A DNA stretch of 35,671 nucleotides from assembly GCA_038203875.1 (NCBI GenBank), contig JBBRDN010000021.1:1-35671 (forward strand), given 5' to 3'. Position 1 is the stretch's first letter. The number at the start of each line of letters is the position of its first letter. The notes below the pieces were generated by a model. It did not search any database. It was given only the letters and a program-made list of their open reading frames with translations, and was not told the DNA's origin. The translations under genes were made by a program, and so were the position numbers. This DNA is from CANJSG01 sp038203875 (GTDB lineage: Bacteria > Verrucomicrobiota > Verrucomicrobiia > Limisphaerales > CANJSG01). This document shows positions 1 to 8,301 of the stretch, in pieces.

Positions 1-707
1 CGGCTCCGGCCGCACCGATGGCGGCTGATTTGTTCCGCAGGCCGAAGCCGTCGAGCGACGCGACCTTGAAATGCTCGCGCACGGTGAAGAGCGCTGTCTC
101 TGGCAGGAAGACCCAATCCTCAAAGCCGATGGAGATCGCTCCCGAGGAATGCAGCAGGGTCTTCAGCGACGAGCTTTCCGCAGGATAGATGATCTCCGCC
201 GGGCGGACGCGTTCGAGTTCCGTCAGGAGAGCTTGTTCGCCTTCGAGTTCGGTGACCTTGAAATCACTGGTCGTCAGGTCGACGAGGGCCAGGCCGAAAC
301 GTTTTCCAGACACGCTGACGGCAGCGAGGAAGTTGTTCCGCTCCGCCGAGAGGAGGCGTTCGTCGAAGTGCGTGCCAGGACTGAGGATCGAAGTGACCTC
401 GCGCTTCACGAGCTGGCCGGGCCGCGCTTCTTCGGTCTGGTCGCAGATGGCGACCTTGCGGCCGGCGCGAAGGATGCGGGCGATGTAGCCGTTGGCCGCG
501 TGGTAGGGGATGCCGCACATCGGGATCACGCCGCGCTTGGTCAGCGTGACGTTGAGGATCTGCGCGCCGGTCTGGGCGTCCTCGAAGAACAGTTCGTAGA
601 AGTCCCCGAGGCGGAAGAGCAGCAGGGCATCCGCCGGCAGCTCGCTCTTGATCCGGCGATACTGCGCCATCATGGGCGTGAGCTGGGGTTCGGCGGTGGC
701 GGACATT
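1..707 (-). CDS. mutS: DNA mismatch repair protein MutS, N-terminal part (runs off window)
   Basis: This is the start of MutS, the ATPase that recognises mispaired and looped-out bases in post-replicative mismatch repair. About 235 codons are visible on the minus strand, starting at the ATG at 707-705. The C-terminal part, including the ATPase domain, lies outside the window; the bacterial protein is usually about 850 residues. The mismatch-recognition domain is clear. Residues 34-40 read GDFYELF, which places Phe36 and Glu38, the mismatch-wedging Phe-x-Glu pair, at the same numbers as in Escherichia coli. It is followed by PMCGIPYHA and DQTEEARPGQLVKREV, both typical of domain I. The connector domain begins around residue 125 (FLAAVSVSGKRFGLALVD). 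No frameshift is visible. It lies downstream of a SpoVG-like frame and the TolC-type gene on the same strand, separated from tolC by a terminator. Confidence 0.95.
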
Positions 708-1071
708 GGCGGGGACTGTTTGCCGCAGCGGCGGGCGGAACGGAATCCCCATTTTTCAAATGCCGAAAAGCGAGGGATGCATTACCGAACAGAAGACCGC
801 TGTTCGGTGGAAGGAACACACCGTTTGAAATGGGCGAGACCTGTGCCCTATTTCGGCCCAGAGGTGTCCATCCTGAACCGGCCGCGATTCGATGCGCAAA
901 CTACGACGCCCGATGGGATTTTATTCCACTGGTGACTGATCCGAAACACCCGTCCGGAAGACCTCAAGCTGTCGGCCCCGCTCGCCGATGCTGCATCTGA
1001 ACTCGATGATCGAACCGCGTCCCATCTGGAACATACCAAGCAGACCGCCGTTGCCGGAGCCTTCCGGAACG
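708..1071. other. Intergenic stretch upstream of mutS, no confident gene
   Basis: About 360 bases without a supportable gene. It should carry the mutS promoter, but I see no clear -35/-10 pair. A minus-strand frame overlapping the end of the SpoVG-like frame continues to 921 (containing LLGMFQMGRGSIIEFR). It could be the shifted remainder of a longer gene, but it has no recognised homology and only mixed third-position GC. Other open frames here are short and mutually overlapping. Confidence 0.5.
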
Positions 1072-1233
1072 TCACGGGTAAAGCGCCTCCTCATCCACCG
1101 CTGGACGGTCGACGAGTTCGAAGTTCCGGTGCGGAAGCCCGACAAGGAAACCTCCGTCCTCCGCCGTGATCCGGCGGGGCGCTAGGACGAAGGCGTTGGC
1201 GAGACCCACGGCGGCCCTTGGCGGATTCAGCAT
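1072..1233 (-). CDS. Short SpoVG-like protein (53 aa), possibly truncated
   Basis: A 53-residue frame from ATG 1233-1231, preceded directly by GAGGGG. Its core resembles the SpoVG family, small site-specific DNA/RNA-binding regulators. The residues ANAFVL, RRITAEDGGFLVGLPHR and RPAVDEEA line up with the family pattern DNAFVV, RVIEGKNGLFVAMPSR and HPINSE. SpoVG is normally 80-100 residues. Here the first beta strand and the C-terminal helix are missing. A stop codon lies two codons upstream of the ATG, and the frame ends in TGA right after ALYP. It lies between the tolC terminator and mutS on the same strand. It may be a genuinely short version, or a remnant with a frameshift near 1072-1090, since another frame continues to 921. 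The similarity was judged by eye, so this call is moderate. Confidence 0.4.
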   Translation of the reverse strand: MLNPPRAAVGLANAFVLAPRRITAEDGGFLVGLPHRNFELVDRPAVDEEALYP

Positions 1234-1250
1234 CCCCTCACGAAAGCAGA

Positions 1251-1280
1251 AAGCGGAGCCGGCAAGCCGGCTCCGCTTTT
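1251..1280 (-). terminator. Rho-independent terminator of the TolC-type gene
   Basis: A perfect 12-bp stem (1251-1262 with 1267-1278) around a CAAG loop, about 30 bases beyond the tolC stop. On the minus strand the stem is followed by TTTCTGCTTTCG. The plus strand ends in TTTT, so the hairpin could work in both directions. Confidence 0.85.
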
Positions 1281-1308
1281 CGTTTCAATGAATTGCTCTT
1301 TCCGCGGC

Positions 1309-2799
1309 TTACTTCACCGAGAAGTCGATCTTGCGGCGCTCGAGGACGGTCCCTTCCTTCAAGGCGAGATTGTTGAGGGCCTTGTTGTATTCCGACAGGG
1401 CGCGGATCTCGGACGAACGGGCGGAGGTCAGATCACGCTGGAGACGCAGGACGACGAAGCTGGTGCTCTTGCCGTTCTCGAGTTTCTTCTGCTCGGCATC
1501 GAGCGCGGCCTCGGCGAATTCGCGGGCGAGCCGGGTCGAGGAGATTAGTTCCAAAGCGGTCTTCGCCGTCGAGATACCGTTGTCGACGTCGATCAGCGCG
1601 GTCTGCTCCGCGCGCTGCAGGACGAGCTCCGACTGGAGGCGCTGCTCCTTGGAGGCGCGGAAAGCGGTGCGGGCGGTGCGGTTGCCCAGCGGCATGCTCA
1701 GGCTCATGCCCCAGTTGTAGTTCGGCGCGCTACCGTCGAGGGACTGGTTCAAGGAATCCCAAGGGCTGTTGTCGCGGCCGGAATGTCCATAACCGCCGAA
1801 GGCGTTGAGGGACGGGAGCAGCTGGTTCTTCCGATACTTCTGCGTCAGGTCCTGGCGTTCCAGATCGATGCGGAGCTGCTGGAGGTCGGGACGTTTGGCG
1901 AGCGCTTTCTCCCAACTGTCAGCGCGGTTGAACATTTCCGGCACGGCTCTCAGGGAATCCTTGGGCTCGATCGTGTTGTCGGCCCATTCGCGGAAGTTGT
2001 CGCCCAGAAGGCTGGCGAGGAGGTTCTGCTGGCGGCGGAGGGCCTGTTGCGCGCTGAGGAGGTCGCTCTTGCGGGCGGCCACTTCGGCTTCGGACTGCTT
2101 CTCGTCCAGCGGAGCGAGCGCGCCGACTTCGACGCGTTTCTTGTTTTCGGAAAGCGACTTCTCGGCCAGCTCGACGCCCTGGACCTGCACCTTCAAGTTT
2201 TCGCGGCTGTAGATGAGGTCGTAGTAGGCGTCCTCGACCCGCGAGATGATGGACATCGTCTGGTTGAGGAGCGACGCCTCGGAGGTCCGCAACGACCGCT
2301 TGTTGAGCTCGATGGAAAGTCGGGGCCCATCGATCAGGAAATCCTTCAGGAACGGCTGCGAAAGCGTGAACCCGATGCCGGAGCCGTAGGACTCCTTGGC
2401 CGGTCCGCCCGAGGCGACGTCAGACCGGTTGAGGTTTTCCGTAAGGCTGTAGCTGAGGCCGGTCGGAAGGGTTCCGCGGAGGCCTAGCGACGTGCTGATG
2501 CCGAACACCTCGGTCGAAGGGGTCACCAGACCGTTGTCGAGCGTTGTTCCGGGAGTCACGGAGAACGATCGGCTGAACTGAGCCGAGAGCACGGGGTCAT
2601 ACGTTCCGTAGCTGCCTTCCAGATTCAGGCGGACGATCGCCGGATTTTTCTGCTCGATGCGGATGTCGAGGTTGTTCTGGAGGGCGAGCTGGATGCAGTC
2701 GTCGAGCGACAAGGCGCGGATCTTGGCGCTCTGCGCTTGGACGGTGAGGGCGCTCAGGAGTGCAATAGCCGCGGTGGCCGCGAGTTGGATGGAACGCAT
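1309..2799 (-). CDS. TolC family outer-membrane efflux protein
   Basis: A 496-residue TolC-type outer membrane factor, the channel that connects inner-membrane pumps or type I exporters to the outside. A signal peptide covers residues 1 to about 22, ending in VQAQ. The first OEP repeat begins with LSLDDCIQLALQNNLDI, the usual opening of this family. Long amphipathic helices rich in Gln, Glu, Lys and Arg (about 185-265 and 390-490) form the predicted periplasmic coiled-coil barrel, and the beta segments around 85-150 and 340-375 would span the outer membrane. The length is normal for the family. No adaptor (HlyD/MacA) or pump gene is next to it, so its substrate is unknown. The only upstream partner on the same strand is a 96-residue one-helix protein. 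A strong terminator follows. It starts at ATG 2799, where the signal peptide is complete. Confidence 0.92.
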   Translation of the reverse strand: MRSIQLAATAAIALLSALTVQAQSAKIRALSLDDCIQLALQNNLDIRIEQKNPAIVRLNLEGSYGTYDPVLSAQFSRSFSVTPGTTLDNGLVTPSTEVFGISTSLGLRGTLPTGLSYSLTENLNRSDVASGGPAKESYGSGIGFTLSQPFLKDFLIDGPRLSIELNKRSLRTSEASLLNQTMSIISRVEDAYYDLIYSRENLKVQVQGVELAEKSLSENKKRVEVGALAPLDEKQSEAEVAARKSDLLSAQQALRRQQNLLASLLGDNFREWADNTIEPKDSLRAVPEMFNRADSWEKALAKRPDLQQLRIDLERQDLTQKYRKNQLLPSLNAFGGYGHSGRDNSPWDSLNQSLDGSAPNYNWGMSLSMPLGNRTARTAFRASKEQRLQSELVLQRAEQTALIDVDNGISTAKTALELISSTRLAREFAEAALDAEQKKLENGKSTSFVVLRLQRDLTSARSSEIRALSEYNKALNNLALKEGTVLERRKIDFSVK

Positions 2800-2894
2800 G
2801 AGGTCGGAATCTGGGTAATCGATGGGCTCTCGTCAAACCGTCGCTGTTCGGACGGCGCGACTTCCGGAGAAGACGCCGGTGGCCGAAAACGGTT

Positions 2895-3185
2895 TCAACC
2901 GGCTCCACCCGGCCTGGACTCGGGGCTACCGGTGGATGCCACGTTGGTTTCGGGGTGCTCGGCCGGATGCTTTCCGGAGCCAGTCGGCTGGTCGATGGAA
3001 ACGACGATCGCCCTGTCTGGCGTGGAAACTCCTGCATCTCTGGCCTGCTTCCCGGCGCCTTGGATCGACGAGAAAAGCATCACGACCGAACCGATGCAGG
3101 CAACGGCCAGGGCCCCGAAGGCGACGGTGCCGGCTATGTCTCGCATGGAATCGGCTTTCGAAGAGTTTGGGCGCAGGATTTTCAT
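2895..3185 (-). CDS. Small single-pass membrane protein, unknown function
   Basis: I do not recognise this gene. A 96-residue frame from ATG 3185 (MKILRPNSS) has one hydrophobic helix, about residues 14-40 (IAGTVAFGALAVACIGSVV), followed by a Pro/Gly/Ser-rich polar tail of about 55 residues. A later ATG at 3146 (MRDIAG) would remove the basic leader and is an alternative start. It ends 95 bases before tolC on the same strand, so the two could be co-transcribed. It points away from the divergent Gfo/Idh gene, with 172 bases of shared upstream region. A short membrane-tethered accessory protein is possible, but nothing in the sequence shows that. Confidence 0.5.
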   Translation of the reverse strand: MKILRPNSSKADSMRDIAGTVAFGALAVACIGSVVMLFSSIQGAGKQARDAGVSTPDRAIVVSIDQPTGSGKHPAEHPETNVASTGSPESRPGGAG

Positions 3186-3357
3186 TCGGTTCGATCGGAT
3201 TACCCGGCTAAGGACCCAAAGTTTCAGGTTTTCCGGGTCCAATCCCCGCCGTGAGTCGCCAGTGGTTGGCGATTGAAGTTGCCGACGTTTTTCCGCGGCG
3301 GCGATATTCCCGGCGGCGTTCAAACTGCGGCAAACGAAGAACACAGATCCGATCTCC

Positions 3358-4518
3358 ATGAAACACGTCCGTCTCGGCCTCGTCGGTCTCGGCAACATCG
3401 GCAAGTTCCACGCCGGCTACCTGCTCGACAGGAAGATTTCGCGCGGCGAGCTGGCCGCCGTGGCCGACTCGAACGCCTCCAACATCGAGCCATTCCGTGC
3501 CAAGGGCGTGAAGGCCTTCGCCACCAGCGAGGAGATGATCCGCTCCGGCGAGATCGACGCCATCATCGTCGCCACGCCGCATTTCCTCCACACGACCATC
3601 GGCATCGACGCGCTCAAGAATGGCCTGCACACGATGATCGAGAAGCCTGTTTCCGCCCAGAAGGCCGACGCCGAACGCCTCTTCGCCGTGGCTAGGGAAC
3701 ATCCGAAACAAGTCTTCGCCGGCATGTTCCAGCTCCGGGTGGAACCCCGTTACCAGAAAATCAAGAAGCTGATCGACGGCGGTGAACTCGGCCAGATCGT
3801 CCGCATCAACTGGATCATCACCGACTGGTTCCGCACCGAGGCCTACTACGCCAGCGGCGGTTGGCGTGCGACGTGGAAGGGCGAAGGCGGCGGCGTGCTG
3901 CTGAACCAATGCCTCCACCAACTCGACGTGCTCCAGTGGCTCTGCGGCATGCCCGCAAGCGTGCGCGGCTTCTGTCAACTCGGCCGCTTCCACGACATCG
4001 AGGTCGAGGACAACGTGACCTGCTTCATGGAATGGGCCAACGGCACGACCGGCGTCTTCGTCTCGTCCACCGGCGAAGCTCCAGGAACGAACCGCTTCGA
4101 GATCGTCGGCACCCGCGGCAAGGCTGTCCTCGAGAACAACAAGCTTACCTTCACCCGCAACGACGCGGACATGATCGAGTTCAGCAAGTCGGCCAAGAGC
4201 GGCTTCGCCAAGCCCGAGGTCTGGAACGTCGAGATCCCCTTCGCCGACGCCGCCAACGGCCACGCCGTCCTGATGCAGAGCTTCGTCGACTCCATCCTCG
4301 ACGGCACGCCTCTCATCGCCACCGGCTACGACGGCATGGGCTCCGTGGAACTGGCCAACGCGCTCCTCTACTCATCGCTCATCGGCCAGACCGTGCCGCT
4401 CCCGCTCGATGCCGCCGCGTGGGAAACCAAGCTCAACGAACTCATCGCGAATTCCACCAAGCAGAAGAAGGTCGTCAAGATCCAGTCGGACGACTTCACC
4501 TCGTCTTTCCGGAAGTAG
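3358..4518 (+). CDS. Gfo/Idh/MocA family NAD(P)-dependent oxidoreductase
   Basis: A 386-residue member of the Gfo/Idh/MocA family, cytoplasmic enzymes that oxidise or reduce sugars, inositols and related polyols with NAD(P). The N-terminal Rossmann fold shows the glycine motif GLVGLGNIGKFHAG (residues 7-20). The family signature EKPVS sits at about 95-99. The C-terminal catalytic half contains GGGVLLNQCLHQLD, giving the expected His/Asp pair around residues 187-190. The length is typical. The stop is 27 bases before a TIM-barrel isomerase on the same strand, an arrangement common in carbohydrate-degradation operons, so the two probably act on the same substrate. The exact substrate cannot be read from the sequence. 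There is no signal peptide or Tat motif. Confidence 0.92.
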   Translation: MKHVRLGLVGLGNIGKFHAGYLLDRKISRGELAAVADSNASNIEPFRAKGVKAFATSEEMIRSGEIDAIIVATPHFLHTTIGIDALKNGLHTMIEKPVSAQKADAERLFAVAREHPKQVFAGMFQLRVEPRYQKIKKLIDGGELGQIVRINWIITDWFRTEAYYASGGWRATWKGEGGGVLLNQCLHQLDVLQWLCGMPASVRGFCQLGRFHDIEVEDNVTCFMEWANGTTGVFVSSTGEAPGTNRFEIVGTRGKAVLENNKLTFTRNDADMIEFSKSAKSGFAKPEVWNVEIPFADAANGHAVLMQSFVDSILDGTPLIATGYDGMGSVELANALLYSSLIGQTVPLPLDAAAWETKLNELIANSTKQKKVVKIQSDDFTSSFRK

Positions 4519-4545
4519 CCCACCCGTTCCCCAGAAAACATTCCC

Positions 4546-5427
4546 ATGATCCTCACAGGCATCGGCGACGAAGCGGGCAACTCCATCGAGGCCCAGATCC
4601 AGGCGACCCAGGAACTCGGTTGGAAGCACCTTGAGATGCGCGGGGTCGAAGTGCCCGGCTTTGCCAAGGGCAACTTCCACGAGATCCCCGACAAGGCGTT
4701 CGACCATTGCGTCGACAAGCTCCAAGCCTCCGGCATCGGCGTGTATGCCTTCGGCTCCACCATCATGAACTGGGCGAAGACCGTCGAGACCCCGTGGGAC
4801 GTGACCCTCGGCGAAGTCGGCCGCGCCATTCCACGCATGCAGCGGCTGGGAACGAAGTTCGTCCGGATCATGAGTTTCAAGCCCGCCGAAAACGACGACC
4901 GCCTTCCCCCAGTCGTCGTGGAACGCGTCCGTGAAGTCACCAAGCGATTCCTCGATGCCGGCATCACGCCCGTGCACGAGAACTGCATGAACTATGGCGG
5001 CATGAGTTGGCAGATCGCGCGCGAACTCGTCGACAAGGTTCCCGGCCTCAAGTGGGTCTTCGACACCGCCAACCCCGTCTTCAATGCCGACCGTTCCAAA
5101 CCCAAGCCATGGCCCCGTCAGGACGCGTGGGAATTCTGGACCCACATCCGCGACCACGTGGCCCACATCCACATCAAGGACGCCACCTGGGTTCCGGCGA
5201 AGAACGACGCCGACTACAACTGGCCCGGCGAAGGCCAGGGCAAGGTCCGCGAGATCCTCAAGGACGCCTTCGCCCGAGGCTACGACGCCGGCATCAGCAT
5301 CGAACCGCACATGGTCGTCGTCTTCCACGACACCACCGGCAAACCGGCTAACACTGACGGCCTCCGCGAGAACTACGTCGACTACGGCCGCCGCCTGGAA
5401 AAGCTGATCGCCGAAGCGCGGAAGTAG
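4546..5427 (+). CDS. Sugar phosphate isomerase/epimerase (xylose-isomerase-like TIM barrel)
   Basis: A 293-residue AP-endonuclease-2/xylose-isomerase-like TIM barrel, a family that interconverts ketoses or inosose intermediates with a divalent metal. The expected four ligands are visible in order: Glu145 in HENCMNYGG, Asp173 in VFDTAN, His207/His209 in HIHIKD, and Glu253 in SIEPH. Their spacing matches D-tagatose 3-epimerase-type enzymes. The start at ATG 4546 gives a barrel beginning directly with the first strand (MILTGIGDEAG). It is co-directional with and 27 bases downstream of the Gfo/Idh oxidoreductase, and no terminator lies between them, so they are likely one transcript. Substrate assignment is not possible from the sequence. 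Confidence 0.88.
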   Translation: MILTGIGDEAGNSIEAQIQATQELGWKHLEMRGVEVPGFAKGNFHEIPDKAFDHCVDKLQASGIGVYAFGSTIMNWAKTVETPWDVTLGEVGRAIPRMQRLGTKFVRIMSFKPAENDDRLPPVVVERVREVTKRFLDAGITPVHENCMNYGGMSWQIARELVDKVPGLKWVFDTANPVFNADRSKPKPWPRQDAWEFWTHIRDHVAHIHIKDATWVPAKNDADYNWPGEGQGKVREILKDAFARGYDAGISIEPHMVVVFHDTTGKPANTDGLRENYVDYGRRLEKLIAEARK

Positions 5428-5641
5428 GCCGGCATACCTGCCTGGCGAGAACGATCGTCGTCGTCGTTGGCGCGCCGCCGACGCGTGTCCCAAATTTGCC
5501 GGAACGACCCAGCCTGCATGTCCGCTGGAAAATGCCGGCGCGCGCGATGGGTTTCCCCTGAGGACGAGTCCCTTGCGATTTCCCTCCGACTCTGGCGGCA
5601 TCCGGCCACGTCAAAAAGGGAACTTTGCCAGGAACCATCTC

Positions 5642-7738
5642 ATGAATCTCCTTCGCCCACTCCTCGTTTCAGCCATCGCCGCGCTCGCCTTCACCACCAC
5701 TGAAAGCCAGGCGCAGGTCACCGCCTTCACCTACCAGGGCCGGCTCAATGCCGAAGGTGGTCCGGCCAATGGCGTCTATGATTTCATGTTCCGCCTCATG
5801 ACCGATGCGACGGCGGGCACGGCGGCGCCCACCATCCCGCTCAACCCCGCCGTCGGCGTGACCAACGGGCTCTTCACCACGGGAGTGGACTTCGGGGCGC
5901 AAGCGCTCAACGGCGCGGCGCTCTGGCTGGAGATCAGCGTCCGCACCAACGGCGCCGGCAGTTTCACCACGCTCACGCCAAGGCAACTCCTGACCTCGGC
6001 CCCCTTCGCGACAAAGGCCCTGAGCGCCACAAGCCTCACCGGCACCTTGCCCGCGTCGCAGGTCAGCGGCGACGGCTCGGGCATCGGCAATCTCAACGCC
6101 GCCAGCCTTGCGTCGGGCGTGATTCCCCTGCCCCGCATCGCCGGACTCACCGCCTTGCAGATCGACGCCGCGACCTGGCAACTCGCGACCAATCGCAACG
6201 GCGGCGACGCGGCCTCGCTCGGCGGACAACCCGCATCGAACTTTTGGAGCACCGCCGGCAACAACGTCGCGGCGGGGCAATTCCTCGGAAGCACCAACAA
6301 CCAACCGCTCGAGCTCCGCTCGAACTCACGCCGCGTCGTCCGCTACGAACCTGCGGTGAATTCACCCTCGCAGTCGAACGGCGTGAACATCGCGGCCGGT
6401 TCGCCCAACAACATCGTCGGGCCCGGCGTCTTCGGCGCGACCATCGCGGGCGGCGGCGCTCTCGCCTACGGCGGTGTCGCGTCGACCAACGCGGTTCTTT
6501 CCGACTTCGGCACCGTCTCCGGCGGTAGCGGCATCGAGATCCGCGTCGACAGCCGGCATAGCGCGATCCTTGGCGGCCAGCGGAACGTGATCAACGGCGC
6601 GTGGCATGCGGCCATCGCGGGCGGTTCGGGCAACGACATCTGGACCTTGGCCGACGGCGCGATCATCGGCGGCGGCTACGACAATCTCATCGACTCCGGG
6701 TCCGGCAGCGCGGTGGTTTCCGGCGGACAGCTCAACGAGATCGGCACCAACTCCAGCTACAGCGTCGTTGGCGGCGGACGCTTCAACACCATCGGCAGCA
6801 GCGCGACCAATAGTGTCGTCGCGGGCGGCGCGGAGAATCTCATCGGCACCAACACGAGCTTCTCCGCCATCGGTGGCGGCCAGAAAAACACCATCGACGG
6901 CGCTTGGGAATCGACCGTGGCCGGCGGCTCGGCCAACAATATCCAACACCTCGCCGACGCGAGCTTCCTCGGAGGCGGCAACCTCAACTTCATCGGCCGC
7001 AGTTCCGCCTATGCCGTCATCACGGGCGGACGTGACAACTTCATCGCGCCGCTCACGACCAACGCCACCATCGCCGGCGGGTTCTTCAACACGATCGAAG
7101 GCAACGCCGGCAACGCCTTCATCGGCGGCGGCAACGGCAACACCGTCACGACCAATGGACAGTTCGCCATCATCCCCGGCGGCCGGAACAACACTGCGAC
7201 CAACGATGCGTTCGCCGCCGGCCGCAATGCCGCCGCGATCCACAGCGGCGCGTTTGTCTGGGCCGATTCGAACAACGCCAACCTCGTCTCCACCGCGAAC
7301 AACTCCGTCACCATGCGTGCTTCGGGCGGCTATCGGCTCTTCAGCAACGCGGGCGCGTCCGCCGGCGCCAGCCTCGCGGCCAACGCCACCTCGTGGTCCG
7401 TCATCTCCGACCGGAACCAGAAGAAGGACTTCGCACCTGTCGACAGCCGGGAAGTGCTCGAGAAGCTCGCCGGCCTGCCAATCACCCGCTGGCACTACAA
7501 CTGGGAGACGTCCGCCGAAACACCGCACCTCGGCCCGATGGCCCAGGACTTCAAAGCCGCTTTCTATCCCGGCCGCGACGACAAGAGCATCACCACCCTC
7601 GAAGCCGACGGCGTGGCGCTGGCGGCGATCCAGGGATTAAACCAGAAGCTGGAGGAGAAGACCGCCGAGGTCGCCAACCTGAAGGCGCGCCTGGAGAAGC
7701 TCGAACGCCTGATGGAAGCGAAAGGAACGTCCCGATGA
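5642..7738 (+). CDS. Secreted YadA-head-repeat protein with C-terminal S74 intramolecular chaperone domain
   Basis: A 698-residue exported protein. The ATG at 5642 gives a clean signal peptide ending in ESQAQ at about residue 25. A globular N-terminal domain of about 110 residues (FTYQGRLN... TPRQLLTSAPFATKA) is common at the start of secreted proteins in this phylum. From about residue 300 to 520 it is made of 16-17-residue units of the type SVVAGGxxNxIG, as in YadA-like collar/head repeats. The C-terminus (about 590-698) is a Peptidase_S74-type domain: ISDRNQKKDF, LAGLPITRWHY and GPMAQDF, then a coiled coil (LEEKTAEVANLKARLEKLERL). In phage tailspikes this domain trimerises the fibre and then cleaves itself off at a Ser. 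Here it suggests a self-assembling surface fibre rather than a phage part, as there are no phage genes nearby. Its stop overlaps the next start (ATGA). Confidence 0.85.
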   Translation: MNLLRPLLVSAIAALAFTTTESQAQVTAFTYQGRLNAEGGPANGVYDFMFRLMTDATAGTAAPTIPLNPAVGVTNGLFTTGVDFGAQALNGAALWLEISVRTNGAGSFTTLTPRQLLTSAPFATKALSATSLTGTLPASQVSGDGSGIGNLNAASLASGVIPLPRIAGLTALQIDAATWQLATNRNGGDAASLGGQPASNFWSTAGNNVAAGQFLGSTNNQPLELRSNSRRVVRYEPAVNSPSQSNGVNIAAGSPNNIVGPGVFGATIAGGGALAYGGVASTNAVLSDFGTVSGGSGIEIRVDSRHSAILGGQRNVINGAWHAAIAGGSGNDIWTLADGAIIGGGYDNLIDSGSGSAVVSGGQLNEIGTNSSYSVVGGGRFNTIGSSATNSVVAGGAENLIGTNTSFSAIGGGQKNTIDGAWESTVAGGSANNIQHLADASFLGGGNLNFIGRSSAYAVITGGRDNFIAPLTTNATIAGGFFNTIEGNAGNAFIGGGNGNTVTTNGQFAIIPGGRNNTATNDAFAAGRNAAAIHSGAFVWADSNNANLVSTANNSVTMRASGGYRLFSNAGASAGASLAANATSWSVISDRNQKKDFAPVDSREVLEKLAGLPITRWHYNWETSAETPHLGPMAQDFKAAFYPGRDDKSITTLEADGVALAAIQGLNQKLEEKTAEVANLKARLEKLERLMEAKGTSR
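6560..7171 (+). repeat. Internal 12-unit head-repeat array made of two similar six-unit blocks
   Basis: Twelve 16-17-residue units lie within the S74 protein. Units 1-6 begin at 6560 and units 7-12 at 6863, a 303-base (101-residue) period. Units 1-2 and 7-8 are nearly the same (SAILGGQRNVINGAW against SAIGGGQKNTIDGAW). The short 16-residue second unit with its LAD ending recurs in both blocks. Confidence 0.75.
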
Positions 7739-8301
7739 ACAAGCCAAACCCGAAATCCGACGGCCAAAGGCCAAAGGAAAACCCAAGCCGGAAGCCCGAC
7801 GCGGAGGGACTCCGTCGCCGTGGCGCGCCTGATTTCGCCCTTCGTCCTTCCTTCGGATCTTGGCCTTCGGCCTTCGTCATTCTCGCGCTGTCCGTCGCGA
7901 GCGCCTCGGCCCAGACCTATTCCATCGATTGGTCGAAGATCTCCTCCGGCGGCGGCACGAGCACGGGCGGCGTCTACGCCGTCAGCGGCACCCTCGGTCA
8001 GCACGACGCGGGCGCACCCATGAGCGGAGGCGGCTATTCGCTGACGGGCGGGTTCTGGAGCCTGTTCAGCCTCGTGCAAAGTCCGGGCGCGCCGCTCCTC
8101 TCCATCCGCTACACCACGACGAACACCGCCGTCGTCTCCTGGCCGTCGCCCTCGACGGGGTTTAACCTCCAGTTCGCCACCGACCTGACATTGAGCAACT
8201 GGATCAACTCCGCCACCAGCCCAAGCGACGACGGCACCAACCGTTTCCTCATCGTCAACCCGCCCACGGGGAACGGGTTCTTCAGGCTCTTGAGGCCGTA
8301 G
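7735..8301 (+). CDS. Small exported protein translationally coupled to the S74 protein
   Basis: A 188-residue protein starting at the ATG that overlaps the previous stop (ATGA, 7735-7738), so it is probably translated by re-initiation. Residues 1-45 are basic, Pro/Arg-rich and coded by a palindromic DNA repeat. A hydrophobic segment (FVILALSVASASAQ) then gives a probable signal-peptide cleavage near residue 60. The mature part has a Gly/Ser-rich module (YSIDWSKISSGGG, GGVYAVSGTLGQ, YSLTGGFWSL), a pattern I recall from secreted proteins of this phylum. It ends in a short C-terminal module (FNLQFATDL, NW, GNGFFRLLRP) also seen in other exported proteins here. Function is unknown; the coupling suggests a partner of the S74 fibre, for example in assembly or anchoring. 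The leader is unusually long, and an internal start cannot be excluded. Confidence 0.7.
   Translation: MNKPNPKSDGQRPKENPSRKPDAEGLRRRGAPDFALRPSFGSWPSAFVILALSVASASAQTYSIDWSKISSGGGTSTGGVYAVSGTLGQHDAGAPMSGGGYSLTGGFWSLFSLVQSPGAPLLSIRYTTTNTAVVSWPSPSTGFNLQFATDLTLSNWINSATSPSDDGTNRFLIVNPPTGNGFFRLLRP
7751..7882. repeat. Palindromic repeat element lying inside a coding region
   Basis: The left arm, GGCCAAAGGCCAAAG (about 7762-7776), faces the right arm CTTGGCCTTCGGCC with TTCGTCATTC (7859-7882). An inner hairpin sits around 7797-7817 (CGACGCGGAG/CTCCGTCG). The same core is found in the intergenic palindrome at 9663-9746. Here it codes the N-terminal leader of the small exported protein. Confidence 0.65.

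Noticed and set aside
3200..3260. Possible tRNA-like sequence on either strand (GGGTCCAATCCCCGCC)
   Set aside because: No cloverleaf could be drawn; acceptor and anticodon stems do not pair.
3208..4263. Long minus-strand open frame (351 codons) opposite the first Gfo/Idh gene
   Set aside because: It is the antisense shadow of a clear Gfo/Idh gene in high-GC DNA and has no recognised domain.
6362..7528. Long minus-strand open frame (388 codons) opposite the YadA-head repeats
   Set aside because: A repetitive Val/Asp/Ala-rich translation caused by the repeated GGCGG codons of the plus-strand gene.
5642..7738. Prophage remnant suggested by the S74 domain
   Set aside because: The protein has a signal peptide and no capsid, terminase, integrase or other phage genes lie nearby.
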